This document shows, in pieces, positions 12,046 to 24,532 of a stretch of DNA of 64,000 bases (position 1 is its first letter; each line of letters begins with the position of its first letter). The notes below the pieces were generated by a model. The model saw only the letters and a list, made by a program, of their open reading frames with translations. It was not told the DNA's origin and searched no databases. The stretch comes from Ophiocordyceps camponoti-saundersi (nom. inval.) (Eukaryota > Ascomycota > Sordariomycetes > Hypocreales > Ophiocordycipitaceae): the NCBI GenBank assembly GCA_003339415.1, contig PDHQ01000192.1:1-64000 (forward strand), written 5' to 3'. The position numbers and the translations under genes were made by a program.

Positions 12046-12450
12046 CTTAAGTTAGTAATATATACCTTACTATTATATTATATTATATAATATAGTATAA
12101 GGCTTAGATAAATTAAAATATTACTTATATATAATAAGTACCTATCTTCTTACTTACTTACGCGCGCGCGCTTCGCGTTTTTTAGCTAGAAAAAAAGGCA
12201 GAAATAGATAAAGGTAAGTAAAGAATATATAAGAAGCTTAGATAAGCTTAGAAAGATAAAGGCAAGCAGAGGAAGATAAAAAAGATAGATATTTATAGAT
12301 TATAATTAATTTTAAATTTCTTATAACTTTATATTAAGTAAAAAAAAATTTTTATAATTAGGTATATATTATTAATTTTAGTAATATTATATTTAATAAG
12401 AATAGGTATTATAATAAATATAAATACTTTTAGTTAAAAAGTATAGTATT
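11978..12450. mobile_element. TIR element J2 (473 bp)
   Basis: Terminal inverted repeats of about 68 bp: left arm 11,978-12,045, right arm 12,382-12,450, both carrying TTTTTAACTAAAAGTATTTA in inverted orientation. The core matches J1, including CGCGCGCGCTTCGCG and the block TAGCTAGAAAAAAAGGCAG. J2 lacks the MITE found in J1. There is no coding capacity; it is probably non-autonomous. Confidence 0.7.
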
Positions 12451-13491
12451 TTAAAATTTAAATATTTAAATATTTTTAATATATTTTTATATATATTAAT
12501 ATAAATTATACTTTAGTAGCTATTATAAGCTTCTAAGTATATATTATTTAATAAAAGAGAAAAATATTTTACTTAATATTATTTACTACTTATAAGCTAG
12601 AGTTATTATATTAGAAACTTTATTTCTTACTTATATTACTTATTAATATACTAGTTTTAAATATTATAAGTTATACTTTATAATTTTAAGCTTAACTTTT
12701 ATTATAAGCTAAGCTTAAAGCTAAACTTATTAAAGTTTAAGCCTAGTTAAGTTTATAAATTAGATATATTAAAATAGTATAAAGGGGCTACTTATAATAT
12801 ACTTAATATTAGTATAATATAGCTTAATTTAAAAATAGCTTATATAATATAATAAGTTATATACTTATTATACTTTATTACGCGTTTCTTATAATAATTT
12901 TTATTATTTCTTATATTAAAACTTTATTAAGGGTCCGCTTAGTTATAATAAGTAATATAAGATTATTATTATTAAATTAAGTTAGAATTATACTATTTTT
13001 TATTTATAATAACTTATTTAAATATATTATTTTATAAAATAAGCTTTATTAAGAAAAATCTTATTTATTAAAGTAAAAATAAGCTTATTTAAGATAAAAA
13101 GAAAAATTATAATAATTTTTATTAAGTAGTAAGATTTTAATATAATTTTAATTAAAATTATTAAGCTTAAAAGCTAAAATAATTAAATTAACTAAAAAAT
13201 ATATATTAAAATAATAAAAAAGTAATATTATATCCTTATATATATTAATTAATAAAAAAATAATAATAATTATTAAGAAATTAATATTATAGCTATAAAA
13301 AAATAAAATAAAAAAGTTTATTATTAAAAGCTTATTAAGTATTATTAAATATTATTATTAAAATATAACTTGTTAAAATTTATAATAATAGCTAAAACTT
13401 AAATTTATTTACTTTTTTAATATTTATAGCTACTAAGAAGAAATATAATAATATCTAAAAAATATTTTTAACTAATTATAAAAAAATATAA
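12451..13491. other. AT-rich RIP-degraded DNA, nothing recognised
   Basis: Dense stops in all frames and no match to other families in the window that I could see. One GC patch (GGGTCCGC near 12,930) stands out. Confidence 0.5.
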
Positions 13492-13780
13492 TAGTTTTAT
13501 TATAAGTATAATATTAATATAAGCTAAAATAAAGTTATAATTAAAGCTATTAAAAAGAGGAAAAAGAGGGGAAAAAAACTTTACTTCTAAGCTAGCTATA
13601 TACCCCGCGTAATAACTAAGCGCTATTAGAAAAACTTAGATATAGTCGCTATAAACCCCTTATATAGTAAGAAGACTTAAATATAGTTACTATAAACCCC
13701 CTTATATAGCTATAATTAGCTATAAACTAATTTTATATATAGCCCCCTTTTTAAGCTATTAAAGGAAATAAAAGCGTAAG
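13492..13780. mobile_element. MITE family G, copy 2 (right arm decayed)
   Basis: The left arm and core match G1 at 47,667-47,967: TTTTATTATAAGTATAATATT, then a purine-rich GAGGAAAAAGAGGGG block, then ACCCCGCGTAATAACTAAG and a CTATTAG..GACTT core. The core has an extra partial repeat (TATAGTAAGAAGACTTAAAT). The right arm is only partly recognisable (CCCTTTTTAAGCTATTAAAG). Confidence 0.5.
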
Positions 13781-14452
13781 GTAAAATAAATTAATATATA
13801 TTATACTAGTGCGAAGCTTTATATAAGCTTTAGTAAGCCTCTTAATAAGCTTTAAAAGGATAAGGGCTAAAATAATAAAAGGCTTCCTTATAGCTTAAAG
13901 AATTAAACTTTAATCCTTATAAGAAAGATTTTAATAAGCTTAAATATTATTATTATTTAAAATAAGAAAAGATTAACTTACACGCTAGTAGTAAAACTTA
14001 CTTATATAATTAATATATTAAATAAAGTAATATAATACTACTTAAAAAAAGCTTAAATAGTAACTTATTTTATAAGAAATAAAAAGCTAATAAAAAGCTT
14101 ATTATTATATATTACTAGTAATAATTTATAAGCTAAAAAGTAATATAATTATAATATATATTTTTTTATAAATTTATTTACCTAAGCTATATATAAACTA
14201 CTTATATATAAAGTAATATATTAAAGCTAGAAACTACTTAGGTTAGAATATTTAATATATATATCCCTTTTTATTTATTATTCTCTTAATTAAAATATTT
14301 TAAATTTACTTTTAATTACCTTACTCCTTTTATTATAAGCTTTAACTTTAATACTTTTATTTATATATAAAGCTTAAAATAATTATATTTAAAATAATTA
14401 ATTTAATTATATTAATAATAATAATATAATTTAATAATATATTAAACGCGAT
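13781..14452. other. AT-rich RIP-degraded DNA, nothing recognised
   Basis: No gene or shared repeat detected between the G copy and the left target duplication of C1. Confidence 0.4.
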
Positions 14453-14466
14453 ATTATATAAATATA

Positions 14467-16339
14467 TAATTATCTACTTAACTTTTATATATTTTATAAA
14501 CTCTGCGCTTATAATAATATAAATATAAACTTCTTACTTTTATATAATAAGTAAACTCCGCTCCCTTTATTACCTTATAGCAATAGCTAGCCGCGCTTAG
14601 AGTAATTTTAAAAGGGAGGGTAACGCTATATAAGTTAATCGTAACTATAAAAATTTTTTACTTAAAATATAGCTTTACTTTAAATTATAATAATTTTAAA
14701 CTTAAAAGTTTACTATATTTATTACTTTATTAAAAGCTAAAGTAAATATTAATAAGATTATTTTAAAAAATACCTTTATCTTTATATAAGTAATTATTAG
14801 ATAAGTAGCGAAGTTTAAAAAAGTTTAAGGAAATACCCCCCTTATTTTAACTTTATTAGTTAGTAATATCTCCTTAGCTATTATAGCTATAATTTCCTCT
14901 CTTTTTTATAGCTTTAAGGGGAGCGGAACTCCTTTAATATAAGCTATAGTTATAGCTAAAGCGCTAGAGAAGATTATCGAAAAGTAAATTCCTAAGTAAT
15001 ATAAGTAATAGCTTATAATTTATTTTAACTATATAGCTACTCCGCTCTAAGTTTAAAGCCTTAAGGTAATTATAATAAGTATTAATTATAAATTTTATAA
15101 ATAAAGCTAAGCTTTTATAATAAGGAAATTACTTAGTAGTAATATTATAATAATATTTTAAGATATTATTTATAAGCTTTAGTTTAATCTAAGGTAGCTT
15201 TATATTATTTTTAGAGAAAAGGTACGCTTAATTAGCGAAAGTTATACTTTTATTATAAAAAGGGTGCTAATATAAGCTTTATAATAAGGCGGTAAGGAAG
15301 CTTTTTAAAAAAAGATTAAGTTATTAAATAAGGTTTTTATAATATAATTATATATAAAAAGATATTATTTTAAAACTTAGCGAAGTTTTTTAATAATTAT
15401 TATTAATAGCGTAGCGAATATAAATTAAATTTATAATAAAAGTATAATAATATAAGCGGAGATTTTTAATATTAGATTATATATATTAAAAGTTTAACTT
15501 TAATAATATTTTTAATATTACTAATTTAAATATATTACTAAATATTATATAATAAAGTTATAATATAATAAATATTTTATTATTTTATATATAAAAAGTA
15601 AATCCGCTTATTTTATAGCTTATAAGAAAAAACTATATTATTACCTTTTTTATTAAAAATCTTACTTTAAATAAAGTTAACTTTACTTTAAAATAAGAGT
15701 AATATAAAATTAAGCGAAGGATATATATATTACTTAATTTTAGAAATTTATAAATTAAAGCTTTATATATACCGCCCCTCCTCCCTTTTTAGCGCTAACT
15801 AGAAATTAATAATAGCTAAGGTAGAAACGCTAAAAAGCGAATATAATAATACCCCTTTTTTTAACTCTAACTTTATATTTATTTATAGCTTTATAATAAT
15901 AATTTAGCTATTTTTCGGAATTAGCTATTATAAGGTTTATTATAAAATAATAAAACTTTTATATATACTTAAGCTATATTAATAAAGCTTTAATAAATTA
16001 AATTATTAATACTATTTTAATTAAATATAAGGATTTAGTTTATAGCGATAATAATAGCTAAAAGGATAAGTAAGCTATATAAACTTTATACTAAACTTAG
16101 TTTATACGTATTTTTATTACCGTAAAGTCCGCTTTAGGAGAAATATCTACTTTTAAATTATTAGTTAATACCTAACTTATTAAATATATAAAATATTAGG
16201 TATAGGCGGGGTCTAACCCGAAGCTAAGGTAACGCTTAAGGAGAGGGTTTTACTCTAAGTTTTTTAGTTTTTCCCCCTCTTAGAATATATATAAGATAGT
16301 TTTAAGCTATATAAAGTATATTAGTATATTATTATTATT
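14467..16339 (+). mobile_element. Family C element, complete copy 1 (1,873 bp)
   Basis: Bounded by 14-bp direct repeats ATTATATAAATATA at 14,453-14,466 and 16,340-16,353. The 5' end carries TAACTTTTATATATT and then CTGCGCTTATAATAAT. The 3' end passes through GGTAACGCTTAAGGAGAGGG and AAGTATATTAGTATATTA and finishes in a TTA-repeat tail. Length and both ends match the copies at 24,533-26,402 and 48,531-51,105. Long duplications plus a simple-repeat tail suggest target-primed retrotransposition. Coding-like stretches exist but I found no reverse-transcriptase signature. Confidence 0.75.
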
Positions 16340-16353
16340 ATTATATAAATATA

Positions 16354-18430
16354 ATATTTATAAAGTTACTTAAAAAGGGAGTAATATTATTATTATTATT
16401 AGAATTTATATTAGGGGCTTAAGTAGTATTTAAAACTATTATATATAAAAGGGGGGGGAAAACTAAGTAGGGCCCGGGGGAAAAGCCTTTACTTATAAGG
16501 CAGAAGCCTAATAAAGTAAAGTTAAAAGGTAAGAAGAAGCGCCGCTATAAGCCTCGCTTAAGCTTGTAAGGCTATAATAAAATAACAGACTAAGGTAAGG
16601 TCCTAAGAGGTGCCTTATAAAAATAAGTAAGCTATATAAAGTATATACTAAACGCTAAAAGGGCTATAAATTAGTAAGTAGGCGGGGGCGGTATATACTT
16701 TATTACTAAAGTATAAATAAATAAAAGCTAAGTAATACGCAGCTTCCTTTTTTTCCCTTTTTATAAAAACGCTTATAATTATAACTATTACCCTTATTAT
16801 AAATAATGTAATTAGCGTTATTATATAGCTATTTATTAGTCTAATACTTAATTAATATTATTATAATAAGAAAAGTAAAAATTAGTAAAAAGAATCTAAT
16901 TTTATATAATATATATATAGGATAGATTATAATAAAACGCTTTTACTAAAAGTATTCTAGTTATTAAGTATAATAAAGTAAATATATTTTTTATTAAGGA
17001 TCTAATAAAAATATAAAAGCTAATAATTATAATAAATCTTATAGCTTAAGCGTATATTATATATATAAAGTTAAATATAAGTTATATAATAGTAAATATT
17101 CTTTAGATTATAGTTAACTTTAAATAGCTAATAAGCTAAAAGTATATAAGTTACTAATAGTAAACGCGATAAAATTTTATTATATATAGTATAAATAATA
17201 TATTAAGTAAGAGAATTAAGGCGGTATTAAAGTGCTATTAGAGGAAGCTTAGCACGCTATTTAAAATAAAGACTAAATATTTACTTATAAGAATATATAT
17301 AATATTAAAAAAGCTTTATATAAAGCTGCTATTATTTCTACTAATTAAAATAAAATAATAAGGATATTTAAGTTAATATATAATATTTTAAATATATTAA
17401 AATAGCTTTTAGTAATATCCTAGCTAATATTATTAATATAAGTAAAAAGTTAGCTATAATTATAATAAGTATAATTAAAGCTATTAGTAAATTAAAATAC
17501 TTAATAATTAAATTAAATATTTATAATAGAAAGGGGTTAGCGCTACTTAAAAAAGTAGTTAATAAAGTAATAATAATACTTATTATTATTACCGCTATAA
17601 GCGCTATTAAAGCTATTCCCGAAAATAATAATATTATTAGTAAAGATAATAATAAAGCCTTTACGGTGCTAATAGAGAAGTCGGCTCTAAGTAAAAGTAA
17701 ATAGATTAAGTTAGGTATAAAAGCTAAAAGTAAGGATAAAAGAAAGAAAATATTAAAAAATATTAGACGGGCTGTCCGTTACTAGTAATATAGGGGTCTT
17801 AAAAAGGAGTATATTATCGCGATTACCCTCTTATATATAATATACGGGGAGGGTAGCTATCTAAATACCTAATTAAACGTATAAAGTAATAATAAGGAAT
17901 ATAAAAAGTAAAGTAAAGAGTTATAAGATTAAAAAGATCTTATATAAAAGTTCCTTATAACTTAGAAAAGCTATACGAAAAGATAAGGCTATAGGGATAA
18001 TATAAGGCTATTAAAATATCGTAAGATACCTTAATATTTATAGTTTTCTTTATAATATACTATATAGCTTCCTTAATAAGCGCTTAGTAGTAGTAGGTAA
18101 TTATAGCGCTTATACGGTTAGGGTTATTATATAGTAAAAGCTATTATATAGTATAAAGTATTATATAAAGTCTACTCGTATAGGGAGATATTTATATAGC
18201 GAGTAAGAGAAAATTACTTATCGAGAGAGTAATTTATTAGCTTCGTACGCTTAAGATTAGTATTATTTTAAGGCTTAAAAGTTTCGTATATAGTAAAACT
18301 TATAAGCATAGCTAAAAATATAAGAGAGAGAAAATATAAGGAAAATAGCTAGTTAGTAGAAATTTTTAAGCTACTATTTATAGCTAGTAAATCCTACTAA
18401 CTATAAGAAATACTTTTCTTTTCCTTTTAT
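16354..18430. other. Unclassified RIP-degraded transposon DNA
   Basis: A GC-rich patch at 16,450-16,560 (GGGGGGGGAAAACTAAG, GGGCCCGGGGG, AAGAAGAAGCGCCGC) reads as a Lys/Arg-rich stretch on the + strand. The rest has dense TAA/TAG. It may belong to the 3' side of element F or to an older insertion; no boundary could be placed. Confidence 0.4.
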
Positions 18431-18930
18431 ATAAAAGAAAAATTCTTCCCTTTTTTATTTTTTATAATAGTAACTATAATAATAATAATATTATTACTAT
18501 TATAACTATTACTATTATTAGTTATTATTATAGCTACTATCTCCTTATATAATAATAAAGAATAAGAAGAAGAAGAATAAGAAAAATAAGTAATTATATA
18601 ATAACTATATCTATTATTATAATCTTTAAGCGCTTTCCCCTTTCTAATAGAACTATTACTATTACTTTTAGAAGCGATAACGCTATCTACGCTAAGTTCC
18701 TCTAAGTAGCGATTAGCGTACGTATTCTCTTTATACGAGGTATCTTCGTAAATATAAGCTAATTATACGGTGAAATAAGGAATATCGCTACTTTTTAGTA
18801 ACTCTTTATAATATAGCTTTACGCCTTCGCGCTAGAGAGATAGCTATTAAGCTTATCTCTAAAGTTATACGCTATCCTAGCTACTATTAAGTAGTAATAA
18901 TTTAATTAGCCGGTTAGTTCCTAGCGTAAG
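18431..18930 (-). pseudogene. Minus-strand coding relic of unknown protein
   Basis: On the minus strand, from about 18,860 down to 18,430, a run of roughly 100 or more codons is nearly free of stops, with motifs such as LAREGVKLYYKELLKSSD and ENTYANRYLEELSVDSV, then a Ser/Tyr-rich low-complexity part. It lies downstream of the copia F polyprotein and on the same strand. I do not recognise the family; a transposon-encoded protein is most likely. Confidence 0.45.
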
Positions 18931-19048
18931 GCCCCTACGCTTATTATTATTTTTATTATAATAATAGTTTATTCTTAAGTTACCGCTATATTTATAGCTA
19001 TTAAGGCGGGGCTTATAAGCCTTATATTTAAGATTTAAAAAGCCGGTA

Positions 19049-19290
19049 TTATAATTTCTTCCGGTTATATAATAATAAGGATAAAGATAAGGATAAGGAA
19101 GAGGATAATAATAAAGATAACGAGAGTAAGGATAAAGATAAAGAAGACGATAATAAGGATAACGATAACGAGGAGGAAAAAGAGGAGGCTAGGGGTAAGG
19201 CTAAGGGGGAGGAGGAGGATAAGTCAGACGATAACTCTAATAAAAAAGAAGATAATAATAAAAATAACAATAATAATAATAATAAACTTA
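19049..19290. repeat. GATAAG-type low-complexity tract with one long open frame on each strand
   Basis: A purine-rich tract on the + strand. Read plus it is acidic (DKDKEEDNNKDN); read minus it is Leu/Ser-rich (LSLSLLSSSLSLSL, 73 codons without a stop). The openness follows from the composition, so neither strand can be called coding with confidence. It lies just beyond the C-terminal end of the copia F polyprotein. Confidence 0.5.
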
Positions 19291-19389
19291 TTATATTACT
19301 AGCGGTCTGTTCTTACTATTATTAAGTAATATAAGGTAAAGGGCGGCGGCTATTTTATTCTTTTTATATAGCGTTAAATTTATAAGCTT

Positions 19390-19955
19390 AGGGGGCGGCG
19401 GCGGTAGCGTAAGTCTTTTAATAATTACTTCTATCCTAATCGTAATCTTATTTATTATAACTAGTTATATAAAAGCGTCGTTTAGGCCTTTCTTTATTAT
19501 AGCGTTTATTAGGTTATTTTTACTATTAATTTAGAATATCTTAGTAATTTTCTTTTTTTTATATAATTCGCGTAAAGCTATAATATCGATTATAAGCCTC
19601 TTCTCACTTATATTACTAAGCTTAACTAAGTAATCGTAAAAGGAGTATAAGTTTATATAAAGTATAAGAGAGATATTTAGTAAAGAAAGACTATATACGA
19701 TCTTCTAAAGCGTAGTATTAAGGGCAATATTACTATTAATTCTTTATATAATACTATATAATTTACTTATAAGCACGCTATATATTACTCTTTTATATTT
19801 TATTAAGGACTAATATACGATATTATTATAAATAAAGACTTCGTTCTTTATATAAGCTACCTTTTTACTTAATATAATTACGAATCTTATCTATAAAGAT
19901 AAGTTTTTAGTATTTGCAAATAAGCTATTAGTAAAAATTTAAAGCTTTATATAAG
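19390..19955 (-). pseudogene. Copia-type element F, C-terminal RNase H part (left fragment)
   Basis: Minus-strand reading gives the C-terminal end of a fungal copia-type polyprotein: FANTKNLSLQIRFVII near the Copia1 junction (Q is a TAA here), then NEVFIYNNIVY, and finally NKITIRIEVIIKRL near 19,400. Breaks are TAA/TAG as expected from RIP. The frame continues from the F fragment at 27,944-30,303; the Copia1 insertion with its GGAGG duplication separates the two. Confidence 0.75.
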
Positions 19956-19960
19956 GGAGG

Positions 19961-20635
19961 TGTAAGTGTAAGATAGAAGTCGGACAGCACTTTCGATTAG
20001 TTTAAGGTTAGGAAGATAATTAATTATCTAGTAATAGAGATTTAAATAATAGAATTATTAGATATAGAAGCGCGTTTAAATCGGATTAGAATAGTAGTAG
20101 TTTTATAATAATAGGTTAATAATAGAATTATTTAAAAGGTAGGGAAGAGAGTAAGTGATTAAATTTCTATCTACTAAGTGGCAGGAAAAACCTCTTCTCT
20201 AAATACTTAATTTCTTATAAACGCAGTAACTTTTCCGGTTAAGAAGAGGGTTATTCTATATGCTAGAAGATAACGTATTTAGGAGTATTTTCGGAAGTCC
20301 GGAAAGTATTATAGTTAGTTTAATATTCGGCTTTCTATATTACCTATTTCCGTAAAGTCTAGAAACGCCGACCGTGACGGATCCGTATAAGGTTTTAAAA
20401 GTTTATATTATTCTTAGCCTTAGAGGGCCGGAGCCTTATATACGAAGGTAATAATATATTATGCTAGTACTTTTAAGGTATAAAATAATAACTTTAGTTA
20501 TTTATTTATATAATAAATATAATAAAATACTAGATTTTCTATATTATATTATAGAGTAGTTATTATATTTTTATATTAGTTATTTATACCTTTATTATTT
20601 ATTATAAAGAATAAAAATTATTATAAGCACTTATA
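19961..20635 (-). repeat. Copia1 3' LTR
   Basis: 675 bp, same length as its partner at 27,264-27,938. The start keeps the un-mutated TG (TGTAAGTG), and the end is RIP-changed from the expected CA to TA (CACTTATA). The adjacent GCCTCCTTT is a polypurine tract on the minus strand, as expected next to a 3' LTR. Confidence 0.9.
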
Positions 20636-20879
20636 GCCTCCTTTAAATAAATACGTTTAGTTATTTATTTATTATTTATTATAAATAGGATAAAAATTAT
20701 AAAACTTATAATATAATATTATTTATTTTATTAATAAAATTTAAAAACCTTTTATAAAAAGGAAAATAGTAAAAGTAATAATTAATTAAAAAAATTATAA
20801 GAGGAAAATCTAAGAAAAGCTTAAATAAGATAAAAAACCTCTTTATTAAAATAAGCTTATTTTAAAGATAATAGATTAG

Positions 20880-23800
20880 CAAGACCGTAAAAGATAGTGC
20901 TATCTAATTCTTTAGTAAAGATATCTACTATATTATCCTTACTTTTAATATAATAAATATTTATAAGTTTATTTTTTAAGTTTTATCTTAAATAGAAATA
21001 AGTTAGGTTAATATATTTTAACCTTTTATAAAATTTAGGATTTTCTGCTAGCCTTAAAGCTATAGTATTATTTATTAATAAATAAGGTATTATAGTAAGT
21101 ATTTTAATATTTAAGCTATTATTTATTAATAAAAATAGCCTATTAAGGTATAAGGCTTCTTTATTAGCCTCCCTTAGACTTATAAACTTAGCCTCGTAGC
21201 TGCTAAGTGCTATAGCTTTTTATTTAGTATAGGACTAGCTTATAATATTATTATATATAAAGAAATAATAACTTAAAATGCTTTTTTTTTCTATTAAATT
21301 AGAGGCCTAGCTAGTATCTAAAAAACCTTTAATATAATAGCTATTATAGGGTATATTACCTTTATATATAATAGCTTTATCTAAATATTTATTTAAATAT
21401 TTCTAGATAGTATTTAAAGTATTTATATATATAATATTAGGTTTACTACTAAATTTAGTATAAGATATAATAAAATATAATATATCGGGTCTTATTTATA
21501 AGGCTAAATATAATAGAGAGCCTATTTCCCTCTAATATTATAATATTATTTCTTTACTAAGCTATATAATAGCTTTCTTTAATTTATTTCTAAGCTTCGA
21601 AAGTATATCTAAGAAGCTTATATATTTTTTATTTAATTCTTTAAGCTTATTTCTAGTATATTTTTCTTAGGTTATTTTTAGCGTATTATTTTGCCTATTA
21701 AAAATAATATATATACCTAAAAAGTCTTATAGATAGCTTAAATCTTATACTTTTAAGTTTTTATTTAATTTCTATAGTATATTTATTATAATATTATTAT
21801 TCTTAGCGGCTACTAATATATCGTCGATATATATTGCTAAGGCTATTTTTAGCTTTTTATTTATAAATACCCCTTTATCTAATAAAAGAGGATAAAATCC
21901 TTATTTCTTTAGCGTAGTAGCTAAATAATTATACTATAGTTTAGGACTTTATTTTAAGCTATATAACGCTTTTTTTAATTTTAAAACTAAGTTATTAGTT
22001 TTAATTAGGTTTTTATAATTCGAAGGAAGCTTTATATTATTTTTATTATAATAGTCTTTTATTATAAATTCTTCGAATTTAGTAGGCAATTTTATATAGA
22101 TTTTAGTATCTATTTTAGCGTGAATAAAAGTATTCTTTATATCGTATTACTTTACTATTAAATTATTTTATAAAGCTATTAATAATAATAACCTTATACT
22201 TTTAGGTCGGGTAGTAGTAGAAAACGTTTCTAAGTAATCTAAGCCGTATACCTAATTAAAGCCTTATACTATAAAGCGGGCTTTATATTTAGTTATATTA
22301 TTATTATTATCTCTTTTAAGCTTATAGACCTAATAGCCTCCTAAAGGATTTCTATCCTTAGGTATTATTTTAATTTCCTAAGTTTCTTATTTAATTAATT
22401 TATCTATTTTAGATTATATAGCTTTTTTCTAATCTAATTTATTATTACTATTTAAAGCCTATTTAGTTATTTTAGGCTTTATAGGATCTGGATTTTCTAG
22501 CGTATATAAAATAGCTATAATATTCTTTTCTTTTAGAATACTATTTATTTTAAGGTAAGATTCGTAGTCTTTTAATTCTTCTATAAGCTTTTTAGGTATT
22601 CTTACTTTTATAGAAGGTAGATCCTTTATTTTATTATTTTTACTACTATTATATTCTTATAGTAGTTGTTTATTAGCTAATTCTGCTATTTCCTTCTCTT
22701 TTTCCGCTATAAGGGAACGAGTTATAGAAGGAATAGTATTAAAATCTAGCTATATATTATTTTCTTCTTCTTTATTATTATTATTATTATCCCTTTATAT
22801 AAAGTTATTTTCTAAAATAACTATATCTCGTAATATAATTATAGTTTTTTTATTAAAATCCTAGATCTTATAAGCGTTATCTAAGTAGCCTATAATAATT
22901 CCTTTATTAGCCTAAGGGTCTAATTTAGTACTAGGATTCTTATTTTTATAGTAAATAATATTACCGAATATTTTAATCTTATCTAAGTCTTTAATAAATA
23001 AAGTAGTATTATTTTTTAATTCGTAGGGAGTCTTATAGCCCAATTTACTATATAGAGACCTATTATATAAATAAGTAGTAATAATAATAGCTTCCCCCTA
23101 TAGATAATAGGGTAGGTTAGCTATATATAAAATAGTATATACTTTATCTAGTAGTATTCTATTTATTCTTTCTATTTTACCGTTAGGCTCCTTAGTATTA
23201 GGCGGGCTAGTATTAAAAATAATACCTTATTTTATATAATAGTCCTTTATATTATATATAAATTCCTTAGCGTTATCTATAAAGACTTGTTTTATTTTAA
23301 TATTATTATTATTATTTTTAACCCTTATTTTATAATTAATAAATTCTTATAAACTATTATCTTTTATTTTTATAAGTGCTATATCTAAGAATCTAGTATA
23401 AGAGTTTAAAAACGTAATAAAATACGTATATTTATTATAAGTAGGAATTTTAATAGGACCTTAGATATCTATACTTATTTTTTCTAAGTATATATACTAC
23501 GTAGTAGAAGCTTTCTTATTAATCTTATTAGTTAATTTAGCTTATATATACTTTTTATATTATTTTACTTATTTAATATTATTATAATTAAATTTTATAG
23601 TATTATCTTTACTTTTTAAGAATCTAATAAGAATTCTATAATTAATATACTTTAGTCTTTTATACTATAAAAATAAATCGATTTCTTTACTAGTATTTAA
23701 TATATATTTTTTATTATTTATATTCCTCTTAAGCTTATTATGCTTATACTTAGTAATTAAGTAAGGTAAATAATAAAGATTATTAAATCTATAGCCTTTA

Positions 23801-24532
23801 GCTATTTTTTTATTATTTATAAATAATTATACTATTTCTATATAAATTAAAGCACTTATTTTATTAAAGTAAGATTATAATAGTATATTAATACCTAATT
23901 TAAGTATATAAAATATATTATTTAATTTATAATACTATTTATTATTTTTAAATTAGAAAATAATATCTCTAGCTCCCTTTACTATTATAGTATTTACTTT
24001 TCCCTATTATACCTTTATACTAATAAGCTTATAGTTAATTAATAATTCTTTATTAAATATTATATATTTTATTATACCTATATCGTAAAGGAAATACGTT
24101 ATATTTTTATTATTACTATAGGTATTAGAGGTAGAAAAAATAAAATTTTATATTTTTCGTAACCTATTATTATTAATATTTAAATCTATAGATCTTATAA
24201 TATTATTATTAATTATATTATTAATAGAAGGAAGAAAGGTATTATTTACTTATATAGGGATATCGATAAATTCGACTTTTTTATTAGAATTAGATTATTC
24301 CCTTTATTCTTTTTTAACTTCTTCTTTTTCTTCGATCTCTTTTTCGTTTAAATTTAATTTAGTTATTTAATTATTTTTTATAAGAAGGACTATTTTCTTA
24401 GTCGTTTTTCAAGCTAGTTTATAATAAGGATTTTTTATTTTTTTTAAAATAGGACTAATAAGGGAATTTATAATAGCTATAATTTTTTCCTTTATTTTCC
24501 TCTCTTTCTAAGCTTTTAATAAAGCCTTTATT
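20880..24532 (-). pseudogene. Copia1 pol relic (integrase, reverse transcriptase, RNase H)
   Basis: Read on the minus strand. The integrase C-terminal catalytic region is at about 23,150-23,290: FIDNAKEF, then PNTKEPNGKIERINRILLDK, which matches the copia pattern with the catalytic Glu in the ER pair. The reverse-transcriptase active site is at 21,814-21,834 and reads YIDDI, both aspartates intact. RNase H-like sequence follows toward 20,900. Frequent TAA/TAG codons at likely Gln or Trp positions make it non-functional. Confidence 0.85.

Noticed and set aside
19049..19270. 73-codon minus-strand Ser/Leu open frame as a gene
   Set aside because: It is the antisense of a GATAAG-type low-complexity tract. 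The openness follows from composition, there is no domain, and it lies within transposon debris.
20640..20880. Independent MITE adjacent to the Copia1 LTR
   Set aside because: The same sequence follows the Copia2 LTR at 30,978, so it is internal Copia sequence.
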